Origin: Heloderma charlesbogerti
Taxonomy: Eukaryota; Chordata; Lepidosauria; Squamata; Helodermatidae
Assembly (NCBI GenBank): GCA_026122225.1
Contig: JANEZZ010000982.1
Coordinates: 1,049,501 to 1,113,500, forward strand
Direction of reading: 5' to 3'
DNA length: 64,000 bases
In this document: positions 52,734 through 63,639 of the stretch, piece after piece
Position numbering within the stretch: the stretch's first letter is position 1
How the letters are laid out: the number at the start of each line of letters is the position of its first letter
The notes under the pieces: model-generated
What the model was told of the DNA's origin: nothing
Seen by the model: only the letters and a program-made list of their open reading frames with translations
Databases searched by the model: none
Made by a program: the position numbers and the translations under genes

Positions 52734-55114
52734 CCTTATTTTGGAAGAGAAAAGCAAGCGATGATCTTTCAGCCTCAGTTCTCCCACCTGCAATATCAGC
52801 AGAATCATATTGGTATCTACCTTATAAGGTTGCTTTTAAGGGCTTTATTAATTAATTAAAATATTGCTATCCTGCCTTCTCAAACCCTAGTGGGATCAGA
52901 AAACAGAATCTAAAAATTGCCCATGCTGTAAATTCTCAGTCTAGTACAGGGTTCTCCAAATATAGTTTCACAATGTGGTCCAAAGGAGCAGAAGTCAAGT
53001 CTCGTGAGTTAACAAAGAGGTGGGGAACACAAGAGAGAATCTTTTAATAGCTCAGCTTAACAACACTCTGTTTTATTGTTAACATTTAAAGAGGAACCGA
53101 ACAGTTCATTGTTCAGTGAATTTACACTATTGCTCACGTTAGATGTGTGTCTCTTTTCTTTTTTCAGCACTGATTTCACAGCACTTGCAAAGATTAATCT
53201 TCTAGGAGAGTATGGCTGCCATCATTTTTACAGGTCTCTGCTGCTGTAAAAAGCATTAACAACTAGACCTGCGGACAGAGGAGGAGCAAGTCTAGGTGCC
53301 CAACCATGCCTACTCTTGATGCCAGCCCTGACTCCAAGGGATACTGAAAGACCGTGGATGCACTCTGTGGTAAAGTATATGGGAACAGCACTGCAGTGAT
53401 GTGATGAGTGGAAGGTTACTATTTGGAGGAGGAGCCATCTGCCCCCAAGGGCAGTGTGGGTAGATGCTACTGCTTACTTGCTCACTGACTCTCTGCCTAG
53501 CAAGCAAGCAGTGGTAGTGATGAGAAAGAGGATGAGGAGAAACAGTTGCTGATGATGATGGTTGTGACTGTGAGAATGTAGACTCAATGAGAGAGGGGGT
53601 TTACTGAGGGTGACTCAATAACCTCAAAAGTCTGGAGGCACCACTGCTTCCAGAACTGATATTTCTTGTTCTTGTTCAATAGGGATAGGATGAGTATCTC
53701 AAAAACACATCTACATCTGGACATAGATTCACATTGCCTGCAGGAAGGCTCCTCCTTTTGTGGACCAAAAGAGTTCGAGATGACCCAGTCTTGGATGATG
53801 ATGCTTTTGATGTGATAGTTATTTGCAACCAAGCTATTCTGGCTTGGGGCTGTTTCATAGTGTGGACTGTTGAGTAGCAGTGGTGTGAGAAGGAGGTCTT
53901 CCCCTTGAACTTTTTTTAACAACAAAAATAACACTGATAGAGAGGTTTGGGAGCATTAAATCATCTTATAGCATTTTTACAGAGTGGGCCAAAAACTTGG
54001 CAGAGGGACATGATATGAGAGTGCAGCCAGCCAGCCCTCTCTGTTACAATCCTGTTTGACCTGAGCCAATTACATTTTACATGATCAACACCCCCAATAT
54101 TAAGTGAAAGAATTGATTTTTTGTTTGGGAGCTCTTCTATCAAATGTCACCATCTGCGGAATATTTATCTCTCCTCTATGATTTCCCGCTGCAGAAACAT
54201 CTGTTTCTTTTCTTTCCAGTCAACGTGAAACCAAAAGGGGCCCTAGTTCAAACGTGATTATATTTTATGCCACTGACGTGCATTCACAACAAGACAAATT
54301 TAACTCATAGAAATATTTGATCCTTGGCCCTCATTTATGTTGAACCCATTTTTAGATATCCAAGGGGAAGAAACTAGTGTGAATTGATAAAAGGTGTTGA
54401 CTGATCTATTGAGATTTGGGCCTTCATCCCCCCGGGAGACCTTGAGCTTTGTTATACTGAATCTCATCAGGTTTGTTCGTACCAAATGGTATGAAGGCAT
54501 TTCTCATCTATTAAGGAGATTCTCAGACACCGTCTCATAAAATCATTTCTTTGTACTCACTTTGTAGGAGGTCCTTCTAAAGTGTTTAACATCCATCTAG
54601 GAGGTCTATTTTTTTTTTAAGGGAAGATAAGATAATGGGGTTTTTCCCCCACATGAAAAATAACTGTTTAATTTGAGCTGTGAAATATTTTAATAGATGG
54701 AAGACCTGTAGAGATGCAAGGCTTTCTTCATTGTTTGTATATAATACCTATTTTCAGCCTGCTGTCCTTCTAACTCTCTTCTCTTGAGTTGCAAGGAAGG
54801 CAGTTTTGGAATAAGAAGCCCTCATACAGCATGGGGCCCCTATTCCCTGGGGCACAGCAAGAAGCAGACTATTCATACTTAGAGGTGAGGAAGCTATTAG
54901 CAGCAAGCTTCAAATGCAGATATCTACTGATGGTTTTAGTCATAAGGCTGCTATTAGAGGACATACAAAGGAGTTTACTTCTGTTTGTTCTCCATGTAAT
55001 AGAAGGGTGCAGTAGTCACTAGAGATGGGGAGAAGAAGGTGCTTGGGTGAAAGATGCTACAGAATTTCAGGAAGATGAGGCAAATGGTTTGGCATGGGCA
55101 ACTATCACGGAACG
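52734..55114. other. No gene recognised; low-repeat block
   Basis: Mostly unique. 52840-52930 is a short LINE-like tail. 53960-54560 is AT-rich and repeat-poor, another candidate for conservation testing. The 116-codon minus frame at 53584-53934 has no motif. Confidence 0.35.
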
Positions 55115-55334
55115 CAGTGCAGGCTGGTGGGTCTGATTTCCGTGGGGCTGTGAATCCATTCTGGGTTTTAGTTAGAACTAGCCAGAACTCTAAAGGAGCT
55201 ATTCAAGGCACAGAACCATATCCCCAAAATAGGTTCAGTACCTTGGATAGCTGCTTTAGAGGTCTGGCAGGTTCTGGCTAAAACCCAGAATGGATTTACA
55301 GCCCCACCGAAATCAGAGCCACCAGCCTCCACTG
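55115..55334. mobile_element. MITE of the CAGTGGAGGCTGGTGG family
   Basis: CAGTGCAGGCTGGTGGGTCT left and AGAGCCACCAGCCTCCACTG right; long arms run through GGGGCTGTGAATCCATTCTG and its complement. Length 220 bp. The TSD is unclear. Confidence 0.78.
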
Positions 55335-55394
55335 ACTACACTCAAACTTGGTCTGCAGGCATTTCCTACACCAACAGGCTGGCTCTGAGTCAAA

Positions 55395-55697
55395 TGGGTG
55401 GCCACTTAGGAATCACCCCAAAAAAGAAAATGCACCACCAAAAAAAGAGGACACCAATTTGCCTGAAATTTGCATATGTTAATTTATAAGTAAAGATGCA
55501 AATTTAGATGTTACTGTATTTCTAATGTAAATAGTACATCTTACTATAGTGTGGAAGGCCCTGACCAGGTCACCTGTGTGCCTACCTGTTCAGCTTGTTG
55601 TCGAGGTGCTGCTAACTGTTGATGGGTAACAGTTCTCTTATGGCTCTTCATCTTTAAACCAGAAATTGTAAGTGCAGCCCTTGAAATAGAGGATAAA
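55395..55697 (+). repeat. Unclassified GAGGACA repeat, second copy
   Basis: GGGTGGCCACTTAGGAATCA, AAAAAGAGGACACCAATTTG, TTTGCATATGTTAATTTATA and TGCTAACTGTTGATGGGTAA in the same order as the copies at 18957 and 63208. A Sauria SINE truncates its visible right side. Confidence 0.6.
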
Positions 55698-55700
55698 AAA

Positions 55701-56034
55701 GGTAAAGGTGTCCCCAACCAGTCGTGTCCAACTCTAGGGTGCGGTGCTCATCCCCGTTTCTAAGCCGAAGAGCCAGCGCTGTCCGAAGACGCTTCCGTGG
55801 TCATGTGGCCGGCATGACTGAACACCAAGGTGCACGGAACGCTGTTACCTTTCCCGCCGAGGCGGTACCTATTTATCTACTTGCAATGTCTTGCTTTCGA
55901 ACTGCTAGGTTGGCAGGAGCTGGGACTGAAGACGGGAGCTCACTCCGTCACGCAGCACTCGGGTCTCGAACTGCTGTCCTGCCGACCTTCCAGTCTGCAT
56001 TTCAGCGTCTTAACCACTAAGCCACCGCGGCCCC
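55701..56034 (-). mobile_element. Sauria SINE, full length, antisense
   Basis: Mirror of 12661-13003: begins GGTAAAGGTGTCCCCAACCA (tail), has CGGTACCTATTTATCTACTT, and ends CTAAGCCACCGCGGCCCC (head). A minus-strand tail (A/T-rich) lies at 55691-55700. The TSD is unclear; ATAGAGGATA occurs on both sides but not flush with the right end. Confidence 0.92.
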
Positions 56035-56151
56035 TGTATAGTCCTATGGATAATAGAGGATAGTCCTATGTAAAAGGGAACACAAGGCCAACCGGGGAAG
56101 GAGAGGAACTGAAACACTATGTACTAGTTTGTTTGTTGATTAATTAACTAA

Positions 56152-56224
56152 GTGTGCAATCCTATGCATGTTTAGACAGAAAAGGTCTATCTTTTTCTAT
56201 CCAAACATGCATAGGATTGCACCC
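56152..56224. mobile_element. Harbinger-like MITE, 73 bp
   Basis: GTGTGCAATCCTATGCATGT left and ACATGCATAGGATTGCACCC right with TAA on both sides (56149-56151, 56225-56227). The smallest complete copy: almost only the two arms. Confidence 0.85.
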
Positions 56225-56664
56225 TAATTCAAAATATGTAGACCCTGGCTTTCCAGACTTCAAGATACAGGAGGCAACTTCACTACATCCTAAAAACAAA
56301 GCAGTTAAAAGCATGCCAATGCAACACAGCAAGGCTAAAAACAAGAGCAGTCAAGGAAAGCAACATAGTCAGATAGGGCATATGGAACAGCTAATAATGA
56401 GTCCTTCAAGGGAGCAGGAGATGTTTGGATAGCTGAGGGAGACACGTGTGGCACCAGAAAAAAAAAAAGATATTTGGTGGGCAGAGAAGGGACAAATTGT
56501 ATTTTGGTAGCAGCAGGGGGAGTTTTGCCCTACATGTTCAATTTCAGACAGATCATTGGAGGGGGCATGTGAGGTCTACCTACTTGTCGGAGGGGGGGCT
56601 CCTCGCCCTCTCTCGTCCCCTCCAGTGCCACCAACTGGGCTCAAATGGGGCAGGGCTATGTCAG

Positions 56665-57060
56665 GAAATATTCATTTATTAACTACAGTATTTATATTCC
56701 ACCTTTCCACCCATAAAGAGATGCTCAAGGCAGCTAACCAATCACAACAAAACAACCATACAATACACCAAAAAAAGGTTATATTTTAATAATATAAACC
56801 CACAGCAAAAACCCACAGTGCAAATGTCAGCAGTTAATTAATAGAAGGCTTGAGAATATCACAGGCAACATGGCAGAGAGACCTACTCTCACCTGAAGCC
56901 CATTAATGAAGGAGGTAAGCAAGTCTCCTTTGGAAGGGAGTTCCACACTTAGGGCACCATGACTGAAGAAGCTCTGTCTCACACAAAGCCACTAGTTGCA
57001 AATCAGCTGGCGGGGAGATATAGAGCTGGGCCCCAACTGATTACCTAAATGAGTGAGTAG
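56665..57060 (-). mobile_element. L2-type LINE 3' end, antisense
   Basis: TATTTATATTCCACCTTTCC, then GGAAGGGAGTTCCACACTTA, the same layout as 19152-19544. Confidence 0.65.
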
Positions 57061-57831
57061 GTTCATATAGTTCTCATATGCTGGTTCCTTACCTAATGAC
57101 TTCAGCATCAGACAGTCACTTGCATATGTGTATGATCCATCACAGACAGAACTGCAACAAAATGGTGCCATGTGGAATGCTGCTGTTCAGAATTCCAACC
57201 ATTTCATTCCTCTTCCCTGTTGGTTTTCCACCCACTCCCTCAATATTCAATCAGCATTCTATGGCCACTGACCACATTCAGTCCTCAGTGTTTTTAGGGT
57301 TCTCCTCCCCTTAGGGTTTTTTCCCACTTCTGCAAATTTGAGGGTTTCCCCAAGCCTGCTGATACCTTTATCTTTTGTGTGGGTAGTGCTATTTTGACTA
57401 TGTAAGCAATGACACCGACCACCTGAACATCAGAAATAGAAGGAGCAAGTGGAATCTACAACAAACTGTTTCAGTGTGGAATACTCCCTGTTCCCTGGAA
57501 TATTCCAGACACTCCTTTCTACTACTGCCTCCTAACTGTCCATTTTTCCCTCTAGCAGTCAGCATTCCATGGCCAGGGAGACTGCTCAGTTCTCACTGAG
57601 CTATTTTGGGGGTCATCCCCACTGAAGGGGTTTTCTTATGAAAGAAAACATCTTTCATAAAGATGCTTTGTACTTCTGCAAACCTCAGGGTTCCCACAAG
57701 CCTGCTGATATCTCCCTCTTGCTCGTGGATGGCACTGTTTAACCCTGAACATCAGAAATAGAAGGAATTATGAGGTCATATTGCTTTAGACATAATGCTT
57801 TTCAAAAGAGGCAGTTTGCATATCCACCTGT
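57061..57831. other. No gene recognised; internal direct duplication
   Basis: TCAGAAATAGAAGGA occurs at about 57430 and 57751. CTTCTGCAAA..AGGGTTTCCCCAAGCCTGCTGATA near 57330 resembles CTTCTGCAAACC..GGGTTCCCACAAGCCTGCTGATA near 57672. This is a tandem duplication of about 340 bp, diverged and non-coding. Confidence 0.5.
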
Positions 57832-57839
57832 GAGCCAAC

Positions 57840-58474
57840 CAGGGATGTCAAATAAATCCGCGATGGAGTCAAATGAGTTTGGATTCCTATGTATCTGACC
57901 CACAGATTCTGCAGTGCACTGGCTTGTCCCAAGTTGCACAGATTCCATGGACTAGCAGACCACTTTTTAAAAAACTTTCTGAAATGTTATACAAATTTAG
58001 TCAAAGAAAAATATTATTTATTTATTTATTTATTTATTTACTTACAATATTTATATACCACTCCTCATCAGAAGATTTCGGAGTGGTGAACAACATGATA
58101 AAAGAGTAAAACAATGGTTAAAAAAGTTAAAAGAGTTAAAACATTTTTTTAAAAAAGACAAATCCCAACGAAGTGGAGAATACATAAAATTAACATACAT
58201 AAAAATACATAAAATTAAAAAAACACCAGCATCATAAAAACATGTGCATTTGCCCCAAAGGCTAAACCTTGAAAATGGGGGGGGGGGTATTTGCACATTG
58301 TGGGCGGTATCTGTGCATGTTCGCAAGTGCTAATTTGCACAAATGTGAATTTGCACATATTTGGGAAATGGGGGAAAAATCTGATTCTAACAATGAGTGG
58401 ACAACAGAACGAAAGGTACCTGACAATCCATGAAAAGCAAACGTAACAGATTTTACAAAATCCATACATCCGTA
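57840..58474. mobile_element. hAT-type MITE, subfamily B, with nested L2 tail
   Basis: CAGGGATG...CATCCGTA. The flanks GAGCCAAC (57832-57839) and CAGTCAAC (58475-58482) agree at 6 of 8. The left part TTTGGATTCCTATGTATCTG and the right part CCTGACAATCCATG match 50440. An L2 3' end sits inside at about 58010-58250. Confidence 0.82.
58010..58250 (-). mobile_element. L2-type 3' end nested in a hAT MITE
   Basis: (ATTT)n then ACAATATTTATATACCACTC and TTCGGAGTGGTGAACAACAT, an antisense LINE tail. Confidence 0.65.
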
Positions 58475-58482
58475 CAGTCAAC

Positions 58483-59026
58483 ATGTTTTGCATAATTAAA
58501 TGAGGAGAAACCAAATTATGAGCAATATCCTAGGCTGCCTATGTGCCAGCAGGACCTACTGCTAGCACAATGGTGACCTAGTGGTTGTTAAAGCAACTGG
58601 AAGCAAGAGGAAACACTTGTTCCTGGAATAGGGTAGGTCAGTGGAGCTTCCTGAAAGGAACTCCACTGACCTGTCCCAAGTTTAAAATCAACATTTCCAC
58701 TGTTCCTTTATTAACTGCTAACTCCCTGTTCCACGAGTGCTGGGTCCCACTGGGCCAGCACAATCAGTGGGACTGCAGCAGCCCTACTGGATATTGCTCT
58801 ATGCACAGGCTCTTACAATATATCCAAACACATACTTTTGGTTCAGTTTCATTTCATCCATCGCTCTCTAACTGCTTCCATCTTCCAAAAAATTAGATCC
58901 AGTGACACATAAAAACATGTCATTCCACCACTCCCAAAACACTGTGAGACAGGATCATGAAATGGCTGTGTTTGCTTCCAGTTCAACAGAAATAATGATA
59001 CCAGCTAAACAAGGTGTCAGGGTTCC
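58483..59026. other. No gene recognised
   Basis: Non-coding. The 103-codon frame at 58585-58896 has no motif. Confidence 0.3.
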
Positions 59027-59494
59027 CCTTATGACCTGGACCTCCTGAGCAACTCCTTAAGGATCACATCCTCTTTAAGAGTCCCACCTTCCTTCTTTTA
59101 AACTTCCCCTTCTGAGTAACATGCAGTTTAGGCTGTAGATGGAGGTGACTGACACTCTAGACACAGGATTTAACCACAACAGTTTACTGGTAAATTTAAA
59201 ACTAGCAAATCACAACTAAAGGTATTTATACAATATAGCTGAGTGATACAAAACAAAGGACTTAAAAGAAAATAAAAGTTGCAAAACACAAGTTACTTTA
59301 CCTAGCTGTCCTTAGACTTTTCTAGGCTGCTTCTTCCTGCTTACTCTTCAGACTCTGCTCTCACTTCAGGCTCTGGCTGTCTCTCTCTCTTACTGGCTCT
59401 CTCACTCTCATTATATACCCTCCCTCCTCCCTCAAAACCTACAGTACTGTTTCAAACCTGAAGAAATGAAACTTAAGTGGAGAAATGAAACTGA
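59027..59494. mobile_element. Possible LTR-like segment
   Basis: TGTCAGGG at the left and AACTGACA at the right are a loose TG...CA pair. The inside has pyrimidine-rich CTGTCTCTCTCTCTTACTGG and AAAATAAAAG. No TSD or primer-binding site, so low confidence. Confidence 0.25.
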
Positions 59495-59825
59495 CACTTA
59501 ACCAGAGAAATAAAACTACTCCTTCAGGATTACCCGTCCCAACAGAAAACTCCAAGCCTCTAAGCCTGACCGTTTTTCCCTTGGCCTCTATAGGCCTCAA
59601 ACCTTCACCCAAGGTTTCTAGATACAAACTCTCACATGCAACTAATTTGATAATGGTAGAGAGAGAACTGAAAAAAAAAAATAGCCAGGAGGTGGGCAGT
59701 GTGGACTTCCATTCAGGCATTGCTTTGGAGGGACTTCAGCTGCTTTGAAAGCTGGCATTTTTTACCCAGATATGTTTTCTTCCTGAAACCAGATCAAATG
59801 CATCTGATTCCGAGTCCAAATCTAC

Positions 59826-59864
59826 ACAAACACACACACACACATACACACACACACACACACA
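59826..59864. repeat. (CA)n microsatellite
   Basis: Interrupted CA repeat of about 40 bp. Confidence 0.9.
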
Positions 59865-60989
59865 ACTGATCTTAACTAACCATAGTGGGATTTTTAATGT
59901 CATGAAGAAATCCCACATTCGTTCTTGGGAAGCTTTTGCAACAGGAACTATTCATGATAAAATTCCATTTCCTTACTGCCTGTCGACCCTATATTTTGAA
60001 TTCTAAAATAACTCCAGGACCCAACAATGGTTTCTAAGGCCATGATTCCATCTGGTGTTGCCCATGTTGAGTTTTGCCTGGAGGAAGGAGGGACAGCTTC
60101 TGCCCAATTAGCACATATGTTATCCCTCACTGATGTATGTTGGATCAGCACCTGTGGTTCACTGGTTAATAGATGTGGCTCAAAACCCTGCCACCATCTG
60201 ATGAATCATTGGTGAATTATTATTATTATTTTAATTAATTGGTTCTCAAAGTTCACTTGCTATTGTGTGCATCACAGTTGGCGTTAAAAAACCAACTGTC
60301 ATTCTTGATGGTAATCTTGATCAAAAGAACAACGATGAACGCATATGGAGAGTGAACTCCTTGGATCTGAGTGTGGCACACTTCCACATCAGTGGCTAGG
60401 AACTTTGGTAGTGCACCATAGGGAAGCTGGCAATTCTCTCGACAAGGAAGTCATGCACATCATTGGTTGATACCTTGTGCCAACAGTTTTAACCAGTCAG
60501 TCTCACTCTGTTTCTTTGGACTGCAATGCAAACAGGCAGATTCAATAGAATAAAACAATCATAAAACCAAGTTATTTGGGGTTAACTGAGCTGCAGGCTG
60601 GCCTGCAATTTAACAACCATTTCTGCATTTTGGTGATCCGTAAACTGGAGATGTTTGCTGCTGTTGAAGAACATGGCCTTCTTAAGAATTTTTATTTATT
60701 TATTTTTGCCACCATAGCATCCCAATATGTCATCTAATGGTGGTGAATAAGTATTAATCACACTGGGGATTGACTGGGGAAATACACCAGCTTTTGATAT
60801 AGTGGAGAACATGAGATATTTTCGAATATGTTTCATAATTTGATGGGGATATCACAGGCAGTCCTAGATCTTTTTCTTCTATGTACGTACAAAGGATAGA
60901 CCCGGGGAAACATTTCTCCAACATTTCTCCATGAACCTATTCTTTGTGGTTTCCCAAGATGCGGTCTGTTCTTTCTCCAGAATGGTAGT
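59865..60989. other. No gene recognised
   Basis: Non-coding unique sequence with a short (ATT)n near 60217. Confidence 0.35.
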
Positions 60990-61330
60990 CCACCATATCA
61001 GAAGCTGTTGAGAGGCCTAATAAGATCAACAGATGGATACTTCCCAGCTCAGCCCCTATGATGGCTAAGATATATTCACCACTGAGTTACATTTCATCTA
61101 CATTAACATCTATGAAAAAAAACTGGGAGAAGACATCCACAGTTTCCAAGTCAGTCAGTGAATATCAGCATGTTGATGATCCTCAATTCGGTATTCTTTC
61201 TCAACCAGCCCAGGAGCATCTTGAATCAATTTCTGGCAACCATGGTTGAGTGGATGAGAATTACCAAACTGAAGCTGGATCCCAACAAGATGGTGGTGGG
61301 GCAGTTGAGGGTCCCTGTGATAAGGAACCC
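60990..61330 (+). pseudogene. L2-type LINE reverse-transcriptase fragment
   Basis: The frame through 61140-61175 reads SVSEYQHVDDPQF, the YADD motif changed to HVDD. Then NQFLATMVEWMRITKLKLDPNKMVV, the usual block about 35 residues later, in another frame. Inactive. Confidence 0.75.
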
Positions 61331-61389
61331 CCCACTCCCTCCATAAGCTCTGCGTCTTATAGAGTGTTGCTGTCCCTGAAAGACAGGGT

Positions 61390-61520
61390 ATACAGCAGGA
61401 ATATACTCCAGATATTGTTGGACTAACTCCCTCCAGCTCCAGACAGCATGGCCAATGGTAAAGGATAACGAGAATTAGAGTCCAACATCTGGAAGGCCAC
61501 AGGTTCTGACTCCTGGTACA
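61390..61520. mobile_element. Palindromic hAT-like MITE, degraded
   Basis: CTCCAGATATTGTTGGACTA left and AGTCCAACATCTGGAAGGCC right around CAGCATGGCCAATGG. Outer ends unclear. Confidence 0.5.
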
Positions 61521-61755
61521 CATCCCTTGCGTATTAGATCCAACGCTCTGTTGGGATTGTCAGGTGATGGTTGTGGCCTAGACACATTTCTTCCCTGGAG
61601 AAAAACTCCAGAATCATCCACACCTTTAACCAGTGATCACAATGCCCTGGAAGTGGGGCTACCCCAAACAAAAACCCAGAGCAGAATGCACCAGCTCCTC
61701 ACTTAACTGGGGTGACTGAACTAAGTCATAGCTGAAATCTAGAAGCATTTATAAG

Positions 61756-61938
61756 AGAACATAAGAAGCTGCATCAGAGTTGGACCACTGATCCATCCAG
61801 CTCAGCATTGTCTCTACACTGACTGACAGTGGCTCTCTGGGGTTTTAGACAGGGAGGCTTTTCCCAGCCCTTGATGTTGGGGGTCAAACCAGGACCTTCT
61901 GCATGCAAAGCAGGTTCTCTGAGTTACAGTGCCACCTC
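61756..61938 (-). mobile_element. tRNA-derived SINE with CR1-like tail
   Basis: Antisense copy: AGAACATAAGAAGCTGC, GACAGTGGCTCTCTGGGG, CTTCTGCATGCAAAGC. Confidence 0.75.
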
Positions 61939-61954
61939 AACAAAGGCAGTTGCT

Positions 61955-62140
61955 GTGCAGCCAATCAGACCATTAGAACATCCATCTCAGTATGGTCAGC
62001 ACTGACAATCACTGGCTTCCCAGAGTTTCAAACGGGGGGGGGGGCCTTTCCCAGCCCTACCTGGAGATGCCAGGCATGAACCTGGCACCTTCTGCATGCC
62101 AAGCACATGCTCAACCATTTGTACAGCCCTTCCCCACTTA
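61955..62140 (-). mobile_element. tRNA-derived SINE with CR1-like tail, second copy
   Basis: Lies in tandem with the preceding copy and in the same orientation: GACCATTAGAACATCCATCT, CCCTACCTGGAGATGCCAGG, CTTCTGCATGCCAAGCACAT. It is differently diverged, so it is a separate insertion rather than a recent duplication. Confidence 0.7.
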
Positions 62141-62309
62141 CACTAACTACCTATTCTCTTTCAAGGGCCTGCTGTTGTTGAATGAGAATCTTGCCATCAG
62201 GGAAGGGTCAGGGAGGTAGAGGATTTTCTGTAGAATAATAGTACAGTGGAGACATTCATCATAAGCTATACAACTGTGGTGTTGTGGCAGGAAGGGCAGT
62301 CATGGGGAA

Positions 62310-62460
62310 CCTAAGAAGCTCCCTGTTGAATCAGACTAAGGTTCCATCTAGACAGCATACTGTTTCTAACACTGGCCAGCAAGAGGCTTCCTGGAAGCCT
62401 GCAAGGTGCAACCCACCCCTAATGCTTGTTCCACAACAACTGATATATCTCTGAATACTG
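62310..62460 (-). mobile_element. CR1-type LINE 3' UTR fragment, antisense
   Basis: CTAAGAAGCTCCCTGTTGAA, AATCAGACTAAGGTTCCATC and CACTGGCCAGCAAGAGGCTT follow the antisense CR1 3' UTR with deletions. Confidence 0.55.
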
Positions 62461-62488
62461 TATCTGAATGTTAGGGTGGCCACTTACG

Positions 62489-63207
62489 CATAGGAATGGG
62501 GAAGAAATTCATTCAGGTTCACGTTTTAATGCAAATGTGAGAGCCAGTGTGGTGTAGTGGTGAGAGTGTTGGACTGGGAGCTGGGAGATCAGGTTCTAGT
62601 CCCCACTCAGCCATGGGAGCTCACGGGGTGACTTTGGGCCAGTCACAGATTCTCAGCCCAACCTACCTCACAGGGTTGTTGTTGCGAGGCTAAAATGGAG
62701 AGGAGGAGGACAATGTATGCTGCCTTGGGTTCCTTAAGGAGGGGAAAAGACGGGATATAAATGTAATTAATTAATTAATTAATTTACCTAATTTCGAATT
62801 TTCGAACCACTCTGCGAACTGAAATTCAGTTATCCTTCGAAATTTGGCACTTCTCTGAAATTCTGCAATTTCCAATTTAAAAAAATGCATACAAAAATTA
62901 TGTATTATGGAAAATAACATGATGTGACATGAAACAAGACATTATATGAGGGAAATTGCTTGCAAAAATGTGCATATTAGGCAAAGATGCATACAAAGAT
63001 GCCTAAATCCAGAGAAACATGCACAAAAAAGTTTATGAATTTTCATGCCAACTTTATTTTTAAAAAAACCAAAACAATCTCAAAGTTCAGGATGAACTGA
63101 ACTCAAGACTGGAGAAATTCCCAACGTTCAAGACAAGCCAGACTTCAGATTGGAAAAATAAGAAACTGATAGAAACCAAAATTGAGAGATTTGTCTGTCC
63201 CTACTGC
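62489..63207. mobile_element. hAT-like element with nested SINE
   Basis: TAGGAATGGGG...CTGTCCCTA. It interrupts the GAGGACA repeat (left part 62472-62488, right part from 63208). The interior has AATTTCGAATTTTCGAACC and GTGCATATTAGGCAAAGATG. The TSD is degraded (CTTACGCA versus CTGCACAT region). Confidence 0.6.
62541..62785 (+). mobile_element. tRNA-derived SINE
   Basis: GAGAGCCAGTGTGGTGTAGT, CAGGTTCTAGTCCCC, GTGACTTTGGGCCAGTCAC and GACGGGATATAAATGTAATT plus (TTAA)n tail. The least diverged copy of the 7592 family. Confidence 0.88.
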
Positions 63208-63575
63208 ACATCAACAAAAAAGAGGAAATGTCACACCAAAAATGAGGACAAAATAGTCTGTGGATTTGCATACAAGGTGCATATGTTAATTTTTATGTAG
63301 AGATGCACATTGAAAAATTATTACTATTATTGAAATTGAAATTGAAATACAATACATCTCACCCTAATGGGAAGGGCTGGGACCAGTGACCTGTGTGGAC
63401 TTGCGTAGTCTGCTGTTTGGGTACTAACTGTTGATGGGCAACTTTGGGGGCCCTGCCTCCTCTCCCTTCTTAGGGCTCTTGAACTTTAAACTGGACTTGG
63501 GCTGGACTGCCTTTCAAAGAGAGGACACCTTCAAACAGAGGACTGTGCTCTGTCAAGTGGGATACAGGAGCATCC
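63208..63575 (+). repeat. Unclassified GAGGACA repeat, third copy
   Basis: AAAAATGAGGACAAAATAGT, GTGCATATGTTAATTTTTAT, ATACAATACATCTCACCCTA, CTAACTGTTGATGGGCAACT and CTTCAAACAGAGGACTG. It gives the uninterrupted order of the family's right part. Confidence 0.6.
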
Positions 63576-63639
63576 TACCAAACATGGAGATTTCATTTAT
63601 CTATCATGGGTAATGGAGGTTGATAGATTTATTGTCCAT

